Assembly (NCBI RefSeq): GCF_015687175.1
Contig: NZ_JADPQG010000001.1
Span: 1,736,001-1,800,000, forward strand
Origin: Reinekea sp. G2M2-21
GTDB lineage: Bacteria; Pseudomonadota; Gammaproteobacteria; Pseudomonadales; Natronospirillaceae
DNA length: 64,000 nt
Direction of reading: 5' to 3'
The position numbers and the translations under genes are program-made. The notes beneath the pieces were generated by a model. It saw only the letters and a list, made by a program, of their open reading frames with translations, was not told where the DNA came from and did no database searches. Positions 17,253 through 25,159 of this stretch are shown one piece after another; positions within the stretch are counted from its first letter, which is position 1, and each line of letters starts with the position of its first letter.

Positions 17253-17987
17253 TCAGACTGAGCGGGCTATTTCACCCGGCCACTGCGCAAAGTGTTGATG
17301 AAATGCCCGTGAAAAACCTTCCGTTGAACGGTACCCTAAATCGGCCGCAACCTTGGCGATACGATCCCCTTTTCGAAGCTGAATGTGCGCCAATGACATT
17401 CGCCAACCGCGTACGTAATGCATCGGGGTGACGCCAATTCGTTTCTGAAAGCGCTGATAAAAAGTCGTACGCGACAAATGACAAAGCTCAGCCAATCGTT
17501 CTGTTGTCCAATCGGCACCGGGATTATCGTGCACGGCTACCAATGCGAACTTCAAGTGGTCATCAGCCAGACCAGACAGTAAACCAGCCAGCACCTGACC
17601 TTGTTCTATGGCGTGACGCAACAGCAGGATCAACAAGACTTCGAATAACCGGTCCAGCACGACCGGGGAACCGCAACGTGACGTCACCGTTTCCTGCATC
17701 ACCATGGATGCAATCGGGTATGCCGCATCTTGCGCTGTAAAGTTGGCGTGAAGTTCATCGGGTAACCCGAGCCATAAAGGGCTCTGGGGCCCGCCAAAGT
17801 CCAGCGCAATATCGCATGCAGCAGACGCCTCAGACATGGCTTTTTTATAAAAACTGACGCTCATCCCCCCGTCGCATTCCCTGACTCGCAAACGAGGAAC
17901 GGGCAGCTGGTTTACCGGGTTTGCTCCCGGTCGCAACACCGAAAACTGCACATGCCTGAATAAGGCTGTAAGCCTATCTAATGCCAT
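17253..17987 (-). CDS. AraC family transcriptional regulator
   Basis: A 244-residue protein. The N-terminal half is a cupin-like sensor of the cupin_6 kind (PDELHANFTAQDAAYP...). The C-terminal 100 residues hold two helix-turn-helix units: 'WTTERLAELCHLSRTTFYQRFQKRIGVTPMHYVRGWRM' and 'IAKVAADLGYRSTEGFSRAFHQHFAQWPGE'. The ATG at 17987 is preferred to a TTG at 18020. It is divergent from the peroxiredoxin-like gene with 89 bp between starts, the arrangement seen when such regulators control the adjacent oxidoreductase gene. Confidence 0.85.
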   Translation of the reverse strand: MALDRLTALFRHVQFSVLRPGANPVNQLPVPRLRVRECDGGMSVSFYKKAMSEASAACDIALDFGGPQSPLWLGLPDELHANFTAQDAAYPIASMVMQETVTSRCGSPVVLDRLFEVLLILLLRHAIEQGQVLAGLLSGLADDHLKFALVAVHDNPGADWTTERLAELCHLSRTTFYQRFQKRIGVTPMHYVRGWRMSLAHIQLRKGDRIAKVAADLGYRSTEGFSRAFHQHFAQWPGEIARSV

Positions 17988-18076
17988 AAATCCGTACTTT
18001 TCATCATTAAATACGCACAAATCATAGCTGCTAGTACATTAAAGTACAGAAAAACCCAACGAAAAGGCGAATCTGC

Positions 18077-18613
18077 ATGTTAACCCCCAGAAAGAAAGTA
18101 CCCTCACTCGTGGTCCCGACGCTGACCGGAGATACCTATGATTTATCGAAATCCGGTGGCGAGCGTGGCTCACTGGTCGTTTTTTACCGCGGTCTGCATT
18201 GCCCGATTTGCGCGAAATATCTGAGCGAATTAGAAAAACTGGTACCTCAGTTTAGCGAGCGAGGACTCAGCGTGATTGCCATCAGCAGCGACAACAATGA
18301 GCGTGCGCAAGCCATGGCCGACAAGCTCAAGGCGGAGAATCTGCGCGTGGGTTATGACCTGCCTTTATCGGTCGCGCGTGACTGGGGGTTGTATATTTCG
18401 ACCTCACGGGGCAAAACATCGCTGGGTATTGAAGAACCCGCTTTGTTTTCGGAACCGGGCCTTTTTCTGGTCAGCCCAGACCAAAGCCTTTACTTCGGTT
18501 CAGTGAGTACCATGCCCTTTGTGCGACCGCACTTTTCGGAATTAGTCGGGGCGTTGGATTTCATTATTGCCAACAATTACCCCGCCCGCGGTGAATATAC
18601 AGGCGAGGTGTGA
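18077..18613 (+). CDS. peroxiredoxin-like (AhpC/TSA) protein
   Basis: A 178-residue thioredoxin-fold protein. 'VVFYRGLHCPICAKYLSELEKL' holds a CxxC at the peroxidatic cysteine position, and 'GLSVIAISSDNNERAQAMADKL' and 'LFLVSPDQSLYFGSVSTMPFVRP' follow as in the peroxiredoxin-like AhpC/TSA group. It should reduce peroxides or act as a thiol oxidoreductase in the cytoplasm. It is divergent from an AraC regulator. An AAGGCGA ribosome site precedes the ATG. Confidence 0.83.
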   Translation: MLTPRKKVPSLVVPTLTGDTYDLSKSGGERGSLVVFYRGLHCPICAKYLSELEKLVPQFSERGLSVIAISSDNNERAQAMADKLKAENLRVGYDLPLSVARDWGLYISTSRGKTSLGIEEPALFSEPGLFLVSPDQSLYFGSVSTMPFVRPHFSELVGALDFIIANNYPARGEYTGEV

Positions 18614-18627
18614 GAAGTTGTCACCCC

Positions 18628-19542
18628 TCAGACAATTTTACGGAAGATGGGGTAACGCTGCGCAGGCTGAAACCCCATAGCCAGATACGCAGGAATATCT
18701 GACCCGACTTTGACACGCTTGGCACCCAATTTAAGGGCACGATGACACCCTTCTTGAATGAGGGCCTTCGACAAACCCTTGCGTTGATGACGTACAACCG
18801 TTCCAACGGGCTCCAGGATAGCCAGTTCATTTTTGGCATCCAGCCATAAGGTGACAAAGGCCGCTATCTCACCATCTGCGGCTATGGCACAAAGGTCCAG
18901 GTCAGGGTTGTAATCTGACATGGTGGTCATTGCTGCCCAGGCTTGCGTACAACGCGCTTCGTTATAGTCGGCCGATTCATAATATCCCCAGGTTTGTGCG
19001 TGCGCTTTTGCTTTTGCCCTGGGGGTTATATGCCCGCCACTTAACAGTGAATAACCTTCGGCAAGTTGTACCGCCTCTTGATGGTGCAGTGACAGATAGG
19101 AATCGACTTCTTCCCAACCCGCTGGCTGATACCCAAAGCGCGTCAGCCAGGCATCGATGGCGTTTGAACGATTCGGAACGCTGAGAAATATTTCCTGTTC
19201 ACCGGTTTCGTTGTTTAAATGACTCATGTGGTTATCACAAAATTCAAACAAGTCTTGCAGAAGTGTTTCATGTGGTTCAGCGTCCAGCAACATCACCGCT
19301 TCCCCGCGCTGCTCGCCTTCGGACAGAATAACCGCGCAAATGTGCTCACCCCGATACCAGATACCAACCTTTTTTTGCCAGTCTTCCACACTGGTATTAT
19401 TTAAAATACGCGACACGGAATAGGTGAAATTCAAGCGGTCGAGGGTCCAGTTACCCAGTTGGTATTTTTGATAGAATTGAACCAGAAAATTGCGAATTTC
19501 CGTAAAATCCCCTGATTGATAAGAATGGAATTGGTATGGCAT
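18628..19542 (-). CDS. GNAT family N-acetyltransferase (two-domain)
   Basis: A 304-residue protein with two GNAT halves. The N-terminal half is degenerate ('YQLGNWTLDRLNFTYS'). The C-terminal half is complete, with 'LAILEPVGTVVRHQRKGLSKALIQEGCHRALKLGAKRVKVGS', where HQRKGL is the acetyl-CoA loop. The ATG at 19542 follows a GGTG motif and is preferred to a TTG at 19560. Function beyond acetyl transfer is unknown. Convergent with the peroxiredoxin gene, 14 bp apart. Confidence 0.8.
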   Translation of the reverse strand: MPYQFHSYQSGDFTEIRNFLVQFYQKYQLGNWTLDRLNFTYSVSRILNNTSVEDWQKKVGIWYRGEHICAVILSEGEQRGEAVMLLDAEPHETLLQDLFEFCDNHMSHLNNETGEQEIFLSVPNRSNAIDAWLTRFGYQPAGWEEVDSYLSLHHQEAVQLAEGYSLLSGGHITPRAKAKAHAQTWGYYESADYNEARCTQAWAAMTTMSDYNPDLDLCAIAADGEIAAFVTLWLDAKNELAILEPVGTVVRHQRKGLSKALIQEGCHRALKLGAKRVKVGSDIPAYLAMGFQPAQRYPIFRKIV

Positions 19543-19756
19543 ATGAGCACCGATGTTCAAAAATAGCAGCTATACCAAGGGTGAACATTAGCGGCAATAA
19601 AAAGTTCGGAGAACGGACAAATAGTTACTCTTTACTGAATCTGAATCAATTCTGTTACGTGAATTGATGCTTGAGCCAACAACTTCTATGTTTTCGCGAA
19701 GATTGGCTCATTGAACCGTTGCGATAACTACGATAACAAAACTATCTCTAACCAAT

Positions 19757-20203
19757 TCACAAACGAACGGCAAAATCTAATTGCTCAAACTTGTTCCGGC
19801 TGTAGGCAATCGCAAAATACACCAACCCAATATGCAGCGGCCAACCGGCCAACGTATTAATTAACGCGAATGATACTTCTGAAAATCCGTCACTAAATTG
19901 AAACACTATTGCTTTAGCGACGAAGGCAATAACCCAAACTGTGGAGACCTGTTGCCATACCCGAATGTATCCTTGGGCGTTTTGCCCTTTGAGGTTCCGT
20001 AATGCTGGTGCAAAGGCCTCTGCCATTAACATGGGCACTGGCTTTTTTAATAGAGCAAAAACAAGAAATACCAGTGCCGATTGCCCGACACAGATCTGCA
20101 CTTTAAGCGCAAGCATGGTCTGCAAGGATTGCTCTGGCACCCATATGGAAATGACCAAATCTATCACCGAAAACGCGAGCAATACGTAGACAAATTTGCC
20201 CAT
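19757..20203 (-). CDS. small integral membrane protein, unknown function
   Basis: A 148-residue protein with about four hydrophobic segments: 'FVYVLLAFSVIDLVISIWV', 'QSALVFLVFALLKKPV', 'VSTVWVIAFVAKAIVFQF' and 'INTLAGWPLHIGLVYFAIAY'. I recognise no family. The ATG at 20203 is more likely than a TTG at 20218, though neither has a clear ribosome site. It is an isolated gene. The 331 bp upstream (20204-20534) hold no other gene and should contain this gene's promoter and that of the DUF3088 gene. Confidence 0.65.
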   Translation of the reverse strand: MGKFVYVLLAFSVIDLVISIWVPEQSLQTMLALKVQICVGQSALVFLVFALLKKPVPMLMAEAFAPALRNLKGQNAQGYIRVWQQVSTVWVIAFVAKAIVFQFSDGFSEVSFALINTLAGWPLHIGLVYFAIAYSRNKFEQLDFAVRL

Positions 20204-20534
20204 AATTTTGAAATACAAGTCGACAATAATGCTTTACAACGCCAACACCATGGTTGCGACCAACAAACCAACGAAATGGGTTAAATAGAGGTAACAAAGG
20301 GATGGTAAGAACACAGTAAGCAACGCCGTTTTACTCAGCAGAGTTGCAGAGAATTTTCAGATTTTGCATAACAATCCTTATGATTTGGTTTAATACCGAC
20401 CAACGCCTACCCTGGGTTAATCGGTTCAATACGCTGAGAACAATCGTTTATTGTGTTCAACAGTCGTTCTATACTGTGCGGCCCCAGAAAACTTGTCAAC
20501 ACTGATACCACGCATCTGTTAACCAGGACGTTAC

Positions 20535-20894
20535 ATGACTCAAAAGCCAGTTACTAAAGACACACTGTTCGTGCTTGACCCTCACAACCATATTGTGGAT
20601 GAAAGCCCCCGGTTCTGCCCACCCTGCGCCATGGTTACAGGGTATCTTCACTATTACCCCGAGGTGGCGAAACAACTGGACGTAATCACGGTTTCTCCGG
20701 TACGCCCGCGTCGGCAAATCATTGAACAGATTGGCGAAGAGAACCAAGGTTCGCCGGTACTAATACTCGCCGATGAATCAACGGTTCCCGACGACATTGA
20801 CGTTCAGCTTTTTGACGGAAGACGGTTCATCAATGAATCTCGCGCTATTCTAAAGTACCTGGGTCAAACCTATCACGCAGGCTTGCCACTGTAA
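20535..20894 (+). CDS. DUF3088 family protein
   Basis: A 119-residue protein that resembles DUF3088, a thioredoxin/glutaredoxin-like fold. 'LFVLDPHNHIVDESPRFCPPCAMVTGYLHYYP' holds a CxxC at the redox position. 'GSPVLILADESTVPDD' and 'FINESRAILKYLGQTYHAGLPL' mirror the substrate-binding and C-terminal parts of a glutathione-transferase N-domain. A redox role is inferred. AGGACG precedes the ATG. The DUF1653 gene follows 42 bp later on the same strand. Confidence 0.72.
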   Translation: MTQKPVTKDTLFVLDPHNHIVDESPRFCPPCAMVTGYLHYYPEVAKQLDVITVSPVRPRRQIIEQIGEENQGSPVLILADESTVPDDIDVQLFDGRRFINESRAILKYLGQTYHAGLPL

Positions 20895-20936
20895 GACACA
20901 GCCAGCATCCCACAGGAATTTAAGAGGAAATTGAGC

Positions 20937-21155
20937 ATGACTATGCTGAAACCCGGAAAGTATCGACACTTTAAAGGCAACGAATACGAGGTAATTGGTA
21001 CAGCTACACATTCGGAGACCGAAGAAACCATGGTAGTGTATCGTACCCTCTATGGGAATTATGATCTCTGGGTGCGCCCTATTGATCTTTTCGTAAGTAC
21101 AAAATTAATTGACGGTGTGGAAGTGCCACGTTTTGAGTTTATTGGTGACAACTGA
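20937..21155 (+). CDS. DUF1653 domain protein
   Basis: A 72-residue protein of the DUF1653 family: 'KPGKYRHFKGNEYEVIGTATHSETEE' and 'VVYRTLYGNYDLWVRPIDLFVSTKLIDGVEVPRFEFI' are the family's two signature parts. The function is unknown. The ATG at 20937 is chosen because AGAGGAAA lies 8 nt before it; a TTG at 20931 would be too close. Confidence 0.85.
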   Translation: MTMLKPGKYRHFKGNEYEVIGTATHSETEETMVVYRTLYGNYDLWVRPIDLFVSTKLIDGVEVPRFEFIGDN

Positions 21156-21247
21156 AGTTCTGGGTGCACTGCAAACACAGCAAGGTTGCACTGCTTTTCC
21201 GTCCAATAAACAATTGTGTCATGGTCAACTAATTTCGGGTAGCTCGA

Positions 21248-21330
21248 CACATAACGCCCGCCACTTTGGCGAGCAACTTATTGAGAGTTCAAGGCGCAGA
21301 ATGCCTGTTAGTGGCGGCGCTTGTTAGCGC
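21248..21330 (-). repeat. attC-like imperfect hairpin
   Basis: Read on the minus strand the segment runs from CTAACAAGCGCCGCCACT (21327-21310) to AGTGGCGGGCGTTATG (21265-21250). The arms pair as CGCCACT/AGTGGCG, then with bulges through GC/GC to TAAC/GTTA. Unpaired bases fall between the inner and outer boxes and there is a ~45-nt central part, the layout of integron attC sites. The outer boxes fit RYYYAAC/GTTRRRY only partly. The 3' end of the 136-codon frame at 21289-21699 runs into it, as cassette genes often do. No integrase is present. Confidence 0.45.
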
Positions 21331-21699
21331 TTTATCATCATCACGCTCGTTACGATCATGGAAACTGGTGTTTGAACTCTTAAATAACCCTTGCTCAATT
21401 ACAAACCTACTTTCTCGCTCAAACACATACTGTCCGAAAGGCTTTTTACATAGGTCGCCTTTTCTACGAAACACTCCAATAGGTCCGCCAACTGCCGAAC
21501 ACTCCACTTCAAACTCCAATATTTCTCGGACTTCTTCTTTAATTTTGGTGGTTCCTACCCAGCAACATTCCTCTGGATAAAAAGGAACGTTGCCATCAAG
21601 TGTAACCAATTGGTCCAATAGTGGCTCTACCAGCCAATCGATACCGCTTCGAAACCATAAAGAATATCGAACGCGCATACTCAAATTAGACGTACACAT
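21289..21699 (-). CDS. hypothetical protein, possible gene cassette
   Basis: A 136-codon frame. The central part 'DGNVPFYPEECCWVGTTKIKEEVREILEFEVECSAVGGPIGVFRRKGDLCKKPFGQYVF' reads like a real soluble protein, while the ends look less so. The last 14 codons lie inside the attC-like hairpin. I recognise no family. No good ribosome site is seen upstream of either possible ATG (21699, 21678). It may be an orphan cassette gene or chance. Confidence 0.45.
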   Translation of the reverse strand: MCTSNLSMRVRYSLWFRSGIDWLVEPLLDQLVTLDGNVPFYPEECCWVGTTKIKEEVREILEFEVECSAVGGPIGVFRRKGDLCKKPFGQYVFERESRFVIEQGLFKSSNTSFHDRNERDDDKALTSAATNRHSAP

Positions 21700-21826
21700 T
21701 ATTGGCAGGCGCCAGGGCGAAGTAGTCTTCCTAAACAGGTTTCCGGTTATCTTTAATGCTCGCCTGACCGTATAGAATATCAGTTATAAAAATCGTGCTT
21801 GTTATTTTCATCCTCACCGCTTAAAG

Positions 21827-21857
21827 TAACAAAAGTTATTTATGGTAACTTTTGTTA
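21827..21857. promoter_or_regulatory. perfect 12-bp inverted repeat over the kinase start codon
   Basis: TAACAAAAGTTA (21827-21838) and TAACTTTTGTTA (21846-21857) are exact reverse complements separated by 7 bp. The second arm ends on the first base of the ATG at 21857. Each arm is also nearly self-symmetric. It is a strong candidate operator for the helix-turn-helix domain encoded by the gene it overlaps. Confidence 0.7.
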
Positions 21858-22987
21858 TGAACACTACTGAACGTAAGCTAATCAGCGCCATTCAGGCGAA
21901 CCCATTGGCCTCACAGCAGGAACTTGCCGAAACACTGGGCATGTCTCGTGAGTCCATTGCCGGTTATATCTCCAGGCTGACCAAACGCGGCGCTATTCTC
22001 GGCAAGGGCTACATTTTGCCGGAGCGTGAAAATATCGTGGTGATTGGCGGCGCCAATGTCGATTTGACGGGAATAACGACCAACGCCTATCGCGGTGGTG
22101 ATTCCAACCCCGGCAGGGTGGCGCAAAGCGCGGGCGGTGTCGGGCGTAATATTGCGGAAAACCTGGCGCGTCTGGGCAGTCATACTTCAATGATCACACT
22201 GGTAGGATATGACAGTCGCGGGCGTTTTCTGGTCGATCATGCGCGGGACGCCGGTATTAACACGCAACATTTCATTCAATGGCCCGATTTTGCCACCAGC
22301 ACTTACCTGGCGCTGAATAACGAACAGGGCGAGTTAATCGGCGCCGTCGCTGACATGAGTATCGTTGAACAACTCACCCCGACATTGCTCAATGAGAAAC
22401 GTTCACGGCTTAACGCGGCCAGCCTGATTGTTGTTGAAGCCAACCTGTCTGCGGCAACCTTGGCTTGGTTGGCAGAACAGTCGCTCACGGCACCGTTGGT
22501 TGCCGATGCGGTGTCTGCCACGAAAGCAGTAAAACTGGCGCCGTTGCTGCCGAAACTCAGTGTGCTCAAGGTTAACGTCAGTGAAGCTCGGGCACTGCTG
22601 GATCTACCGAAAACAACCCAATTGGGCGAACAGAGCCTGGCGACTGCGTTACTCAACAAAGGTGTGGCAACGGTATTGCTGAGCCTGGGAGCGCGCGGCG
22701 TACTGTTTGCCAACAACGATACACACTTCATACAAGCGGTGCCTGCGTGCGACATGCAAAGCGACACCGGCGCTGGTGACGCATTAATGGCTGGTTTTTT
22801 ACACGCCCAACAACGTTACGAGTCACCCGAACAACAGGTGTCTTTCGCCCTGGCATGTGCAGCCTGCACACTAGAGGCAAAAGACGCTGTAAACACTAAA
22901 CTGACTGAATCGTATGTAACTCATCGGTTCGAATCTTTTATCCAACATTCTGCAACATTGTCAGCTTCTGCTGAAACGGAGATATGA
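21857..22987 (+). CDS. pseudouridine kinase-type PfkB protein with N-terminal HTH
   Basis: A 376-residue protein. Residues 1-55 are a winged-helix/HTH region (RKLISAIQANPLASQQELAETLGMSRESIAGYISRLTKRGAI). The rest is a PfkB/ribokinase-fold kinase: 'VVIGGANVDLTG', 'GGVGRNIAENLARLG' (substrate-side glycine motif) and 'PACDMQSDTGAGDALMAGFL' with the catalytic DTGAGD. The psuG gene follows 4 bp later, so the substrate is probably pseudouridine, phosphorylated to 5'-phosphate. E. coli YeiI is a similar HTH-kinase. Starts at 21842 or 21857 are possible; neither has a clear ribosome site. Self-regulation is inferred. Confidence 0.82.
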   Translation: MNTTERKLISAIQANPLASQQELAETLGMSRESIAGYISRLTKRGAILGKGYILPERENIVVIGGANVDLTGITTNAYRGGDSNPGRVAQSAGGVGRNIAENLARLGSHTSMITLVGYDSRGRFLVDHARDAGINTQHFIQWPDFATSTYLALNNEQGELIGAVADMSIVEQLTPTLLNEKRSRLNAASLIVVEANLSAATLAWLAEQSLTAPLVADAVSATKAVKLAPLLPKLSVLKVNVSEARALLDLPKTTQLGEQSLATALLNKGVATVLLSLGARGVLFANNDTHFIQAVPACDMQSDTGAGDALMAGFLHAQQRYESPEQQVSFALACAACTLEAKDAVNTKLTESYVTHRFESFIQHSATLSASAETEI

Positions 22988-22991
22988 AACC

Positions 22992-23909
22992 ATGAATCAA
23001 TTTTTAGACATCCACCCGGACGTGGCGGAAGCTCTGGCGCAAAACAAACCCGTCGTCGCGCTGGAAAGCACCATCATTTCTCACGGTATGCCCTGGCCTG
23101 AAAATGCAGAAACCGCAAAATTGGTTGAGCAAACGGTGCGAGAGAGTGGTGCGACACCGGCTACTATTGCAATCATCAACGGCCGATTAAAGGTCGGCTT
23201 AAGCCACGCTGAAATCGATGAACTGGCCAAAGCGGGTTTAAGCGTGACTAAATGCTCGCGTCGGGACCTGCCATACGTCATTGCAAACAAACAGATGGGG
23301 GCAACCACAGTCGCTGCCACCATGATCATTGCAGACATGGCAGGCATCCGTGTTTTTGCAACCGGCGGTATTGGTGGCGTGCACCGCGGCGCGCAGGAGA
23401 CCTTCGACATCTCAGCGGATCTGCAGGAGCTGGGCAAAACCAGCGTCGCTGTGGTCTGTGCGGGCGCGAAATCCATTCTGGATCTGGGTTTGACCCGCGA
23501 ATACCTGGAAACGCTGGGCGTCCCGGTTCTAGGGTTCCAAACCGATGCTCTGCCCGCTTTCTATACTCGCACAAGCGATCATACGGTTGACTATCGCTTG
23601 GACCGTGCTGAACAAATCGCTGAGTTCCTGACGGCGAAGTGGCTACTCAACCTGGATGGAGGCGTGGTTATCGCCAACCCAATTCCGGAAGAATTCGCCA
23701 TGGATAAAGCCGCCATCGACAGCGCAATAGAGCAGGCCCTACGGGAAGCCAATGAACAGAACGTCACAGGCAAGGAATCAACACCCTTTTTATTGGCTCG
23801 TGTTGCGGAACTCACCGGTGGTAACAGCTTGGCCAGCAATATCCAGTTGGTGCTGAACAACGCGCGTTTAGGGGCTGCAATCGCGCAGCACTATTGCAAC
23901 CTGAGTTAA
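22992..23909 (+). CDS. psuG: pseudouridine-5'-phosphate glycosidase
   Basis: A 305-residue enzyme that splits pseudouridine 5'-phosphate into uracil and ribose 5-phosphate. The family signature blocks are all present: 'PVVALESTIISHGMPWPENAETA', 'GATPATIAIINGRLKVGL', 'KCSRRDLPYVIANKQMGATTVAATMIIADMAGIRVFATGGIGGVHRGA', 'CAGAKSILDLGLTREYLETLGVPVLGF' and 'GGVVIANPIPEEFA'. The catalytic lysine is in 'AGAKSILD'. Length equals that of E. coli PsuG. It forms an operon with the upstream HTH-kinase and ends in a good terminator. Confidence 0.95.
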   Translation: MNQFLDIHPDVAEALAQNKPVVALESTIISHGMPWPENAETAKLVEQTVRESGATPATIAIINGRLKVGLSHAEIDELAKAGLSVTKCSRRDLPYVIANKQMGATTVAATMIIADMAGIRVFATGGIGGVHRGAQETFDISADLQELGKTSVAVVCAGAKSILDLGLTREYLETLGVPVLGFQTDALPAFYTRTSDHTVDYRLDRAEQIAEFLTAKWLLNLDGGVVIANPIPEEFAMDKAAIDSAIEQALREANEQNVTGKESTPFLLARVAELTGGNSLASNIQLVLNNARLGAAIAQHYCNLS

Positions 23910-23922
23910 ATCTATACGAATT

Positions 23923-23951
23923 AAAAAAGCCAGCATTTGCTGGCTTTTTTT
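23923..23951 (+). terminator. Rho-independent terminator after psuG (bidirectional)
   Basis: GCCAGC-ATTT-GCTGGC (23929-23944) is preceded by six A and followed by seven T. It can therefore also terminate the convergent membrane-protein gene. Confidence 0.92.
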
Positions 23952-23967
23952 GGTTCTTAAGCCGCCG

Positions 23968-24930
23968 TTATTCCGATGTCGACTCTTCCAGTTTTTTGGC
24001 TTTATTGTTTAAGATTCCCGGTATGAGTTTTTCGGAAAATCCAGCCAACAGACACCAAACGATTAGCAGAGACAAACCCTGCGGCGGGTGCGCCAAGGTC
24101 CCAATTTCATATGAAAACTCAATGGCCTGGGACACTGCGAACGTACTGGATGACGTCAAAGAGGCATTCACAATCGCCGCCAACTCTGCGCTATCCTGAA
24201 TAAATTCCGGAAAGAATGCGCCGCTCAGCAAACCCGATTGCAACAGGTAAAACATGGTTAAACCCGCACCCGCCCCAACGGTCGCCCGCGCCAGAATATA
24301 ACCAACTTTATTAATGGCTTGCATCTGATCGAGCGTGGCATGTGCAAACTTCGACTGTAACGACGTCAGCTGACTGAAAGAAGAGCCGAGAATGCCTGCC
24401 GTGGCGGCCGTAAACAGGTAATACAAGCGCAGATTCGTAAACTCAAAACCAAAAACAGCCCGACACAGGGTCGGCGTAAAAAACAAAACGAAGCTCAATA
24501 GAAACAGGGCGACCACCTTTGTCCGCATCTGGCCTTCATGCGCCCTCATAATGCGTTTAGACTCTCGCCGCCATTGAATATCGGTAATCAATTGAATCAG
24601 GTACGATCGAATAACTTGGGTATCGGTTTCGTCAATTTTGGATTTATAAAACTGCTGCAAATGAACGGGCAGAAATTCCACTTCGGCCAGTCGCCGTTGC
24701 CATTCAGCCATCAACGCAGGCTCATCCAGAAAATCAACCGTCGCCACTTCCACGCTGTTCACATCCTGCCAACTCATTTTGCCACTGAGTTGGCTTTTTA
24801 ATTTCTCTAATGGTTCCGCCCTTTCCGTGTTACGAGACATCAGACGGTTAATGGTTGTTTGCAGGTTTTCGGTAAATTGAATCAGCATGTGCTGGTCACG
24901 CTGAATGAGTCGGGATTGTTGAGTGATCAT
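23968..24930 (-). CDS. membrane protein of unknown function
   Basis: A 320-residue protein. The first ~140 residues are charged, helical and cytoplasmic ('LLIQFTENLQTTINRLMSRN' to 'DIQWRRESKRIMRAHEGQMR'). Then come membrane segments at 'VVALFLLSFVLFFTPTL', 'LYYLFTAATAGILGSSFSQL', 'ILARATVGAGAGLTMFYLLQSGLL' and 'GLSLLIVWCLLAGFSEKLIPGIL'. I recognise no family, though the tail 'AGFSEKLIPGIL' resembles the end of putative membrane proteins with the same layout. It has its own terminator with psuG. About 230 bp separate it from the helicase gene on the other strand. Confidence 0.7.
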   Translation of the reverse strand: MITQQSRLIQRDQHMLIQFTENLQTTINRLMSRNTERAEPLEKLKSQLSGKMSWQDVNSVEVATVDFLDEPALMAEWQRRLAEVEFLPVHLQQFYKSKIDETDTQVIRSYLIQLITDIQWRRESKRIMRAHEGQMRTKVVALFLLSFVLFFTPTLCRAVFGFEFTNLRLYYLFTAATAGILGSSFSQLTSLQSKFAHATLDQMQAINKVGYILARATVGAGAGLTMFYLLQSGLLSGAFFPEFIQDSAELAAIVNASLTSSSTFAVSQAIEFSYEIGTLAHPPQGLSLLIVWCLLAGFSEKLIPGILNNKAKKLEESTSE

Positions 24931-25159
24931 GACAGATCCTTAGTTGTTATTCGTATTGACCTTACCAGCAGACATCACTCTTGCTACGCCGCAGAATTAT
25001 GGCACTAAACGAGAATGAGTGACAACAAATGATCCGCAAGTGTTCTGCTTGCCCAATCTACCGATTTAGGTATGTAACCGCCTGAAACCTTGAGCACGGC
25101 CTTGCACACAGATATTCTATGGACAACTGACTTTTCGCTGTCTACAACAAGGCCATTTC

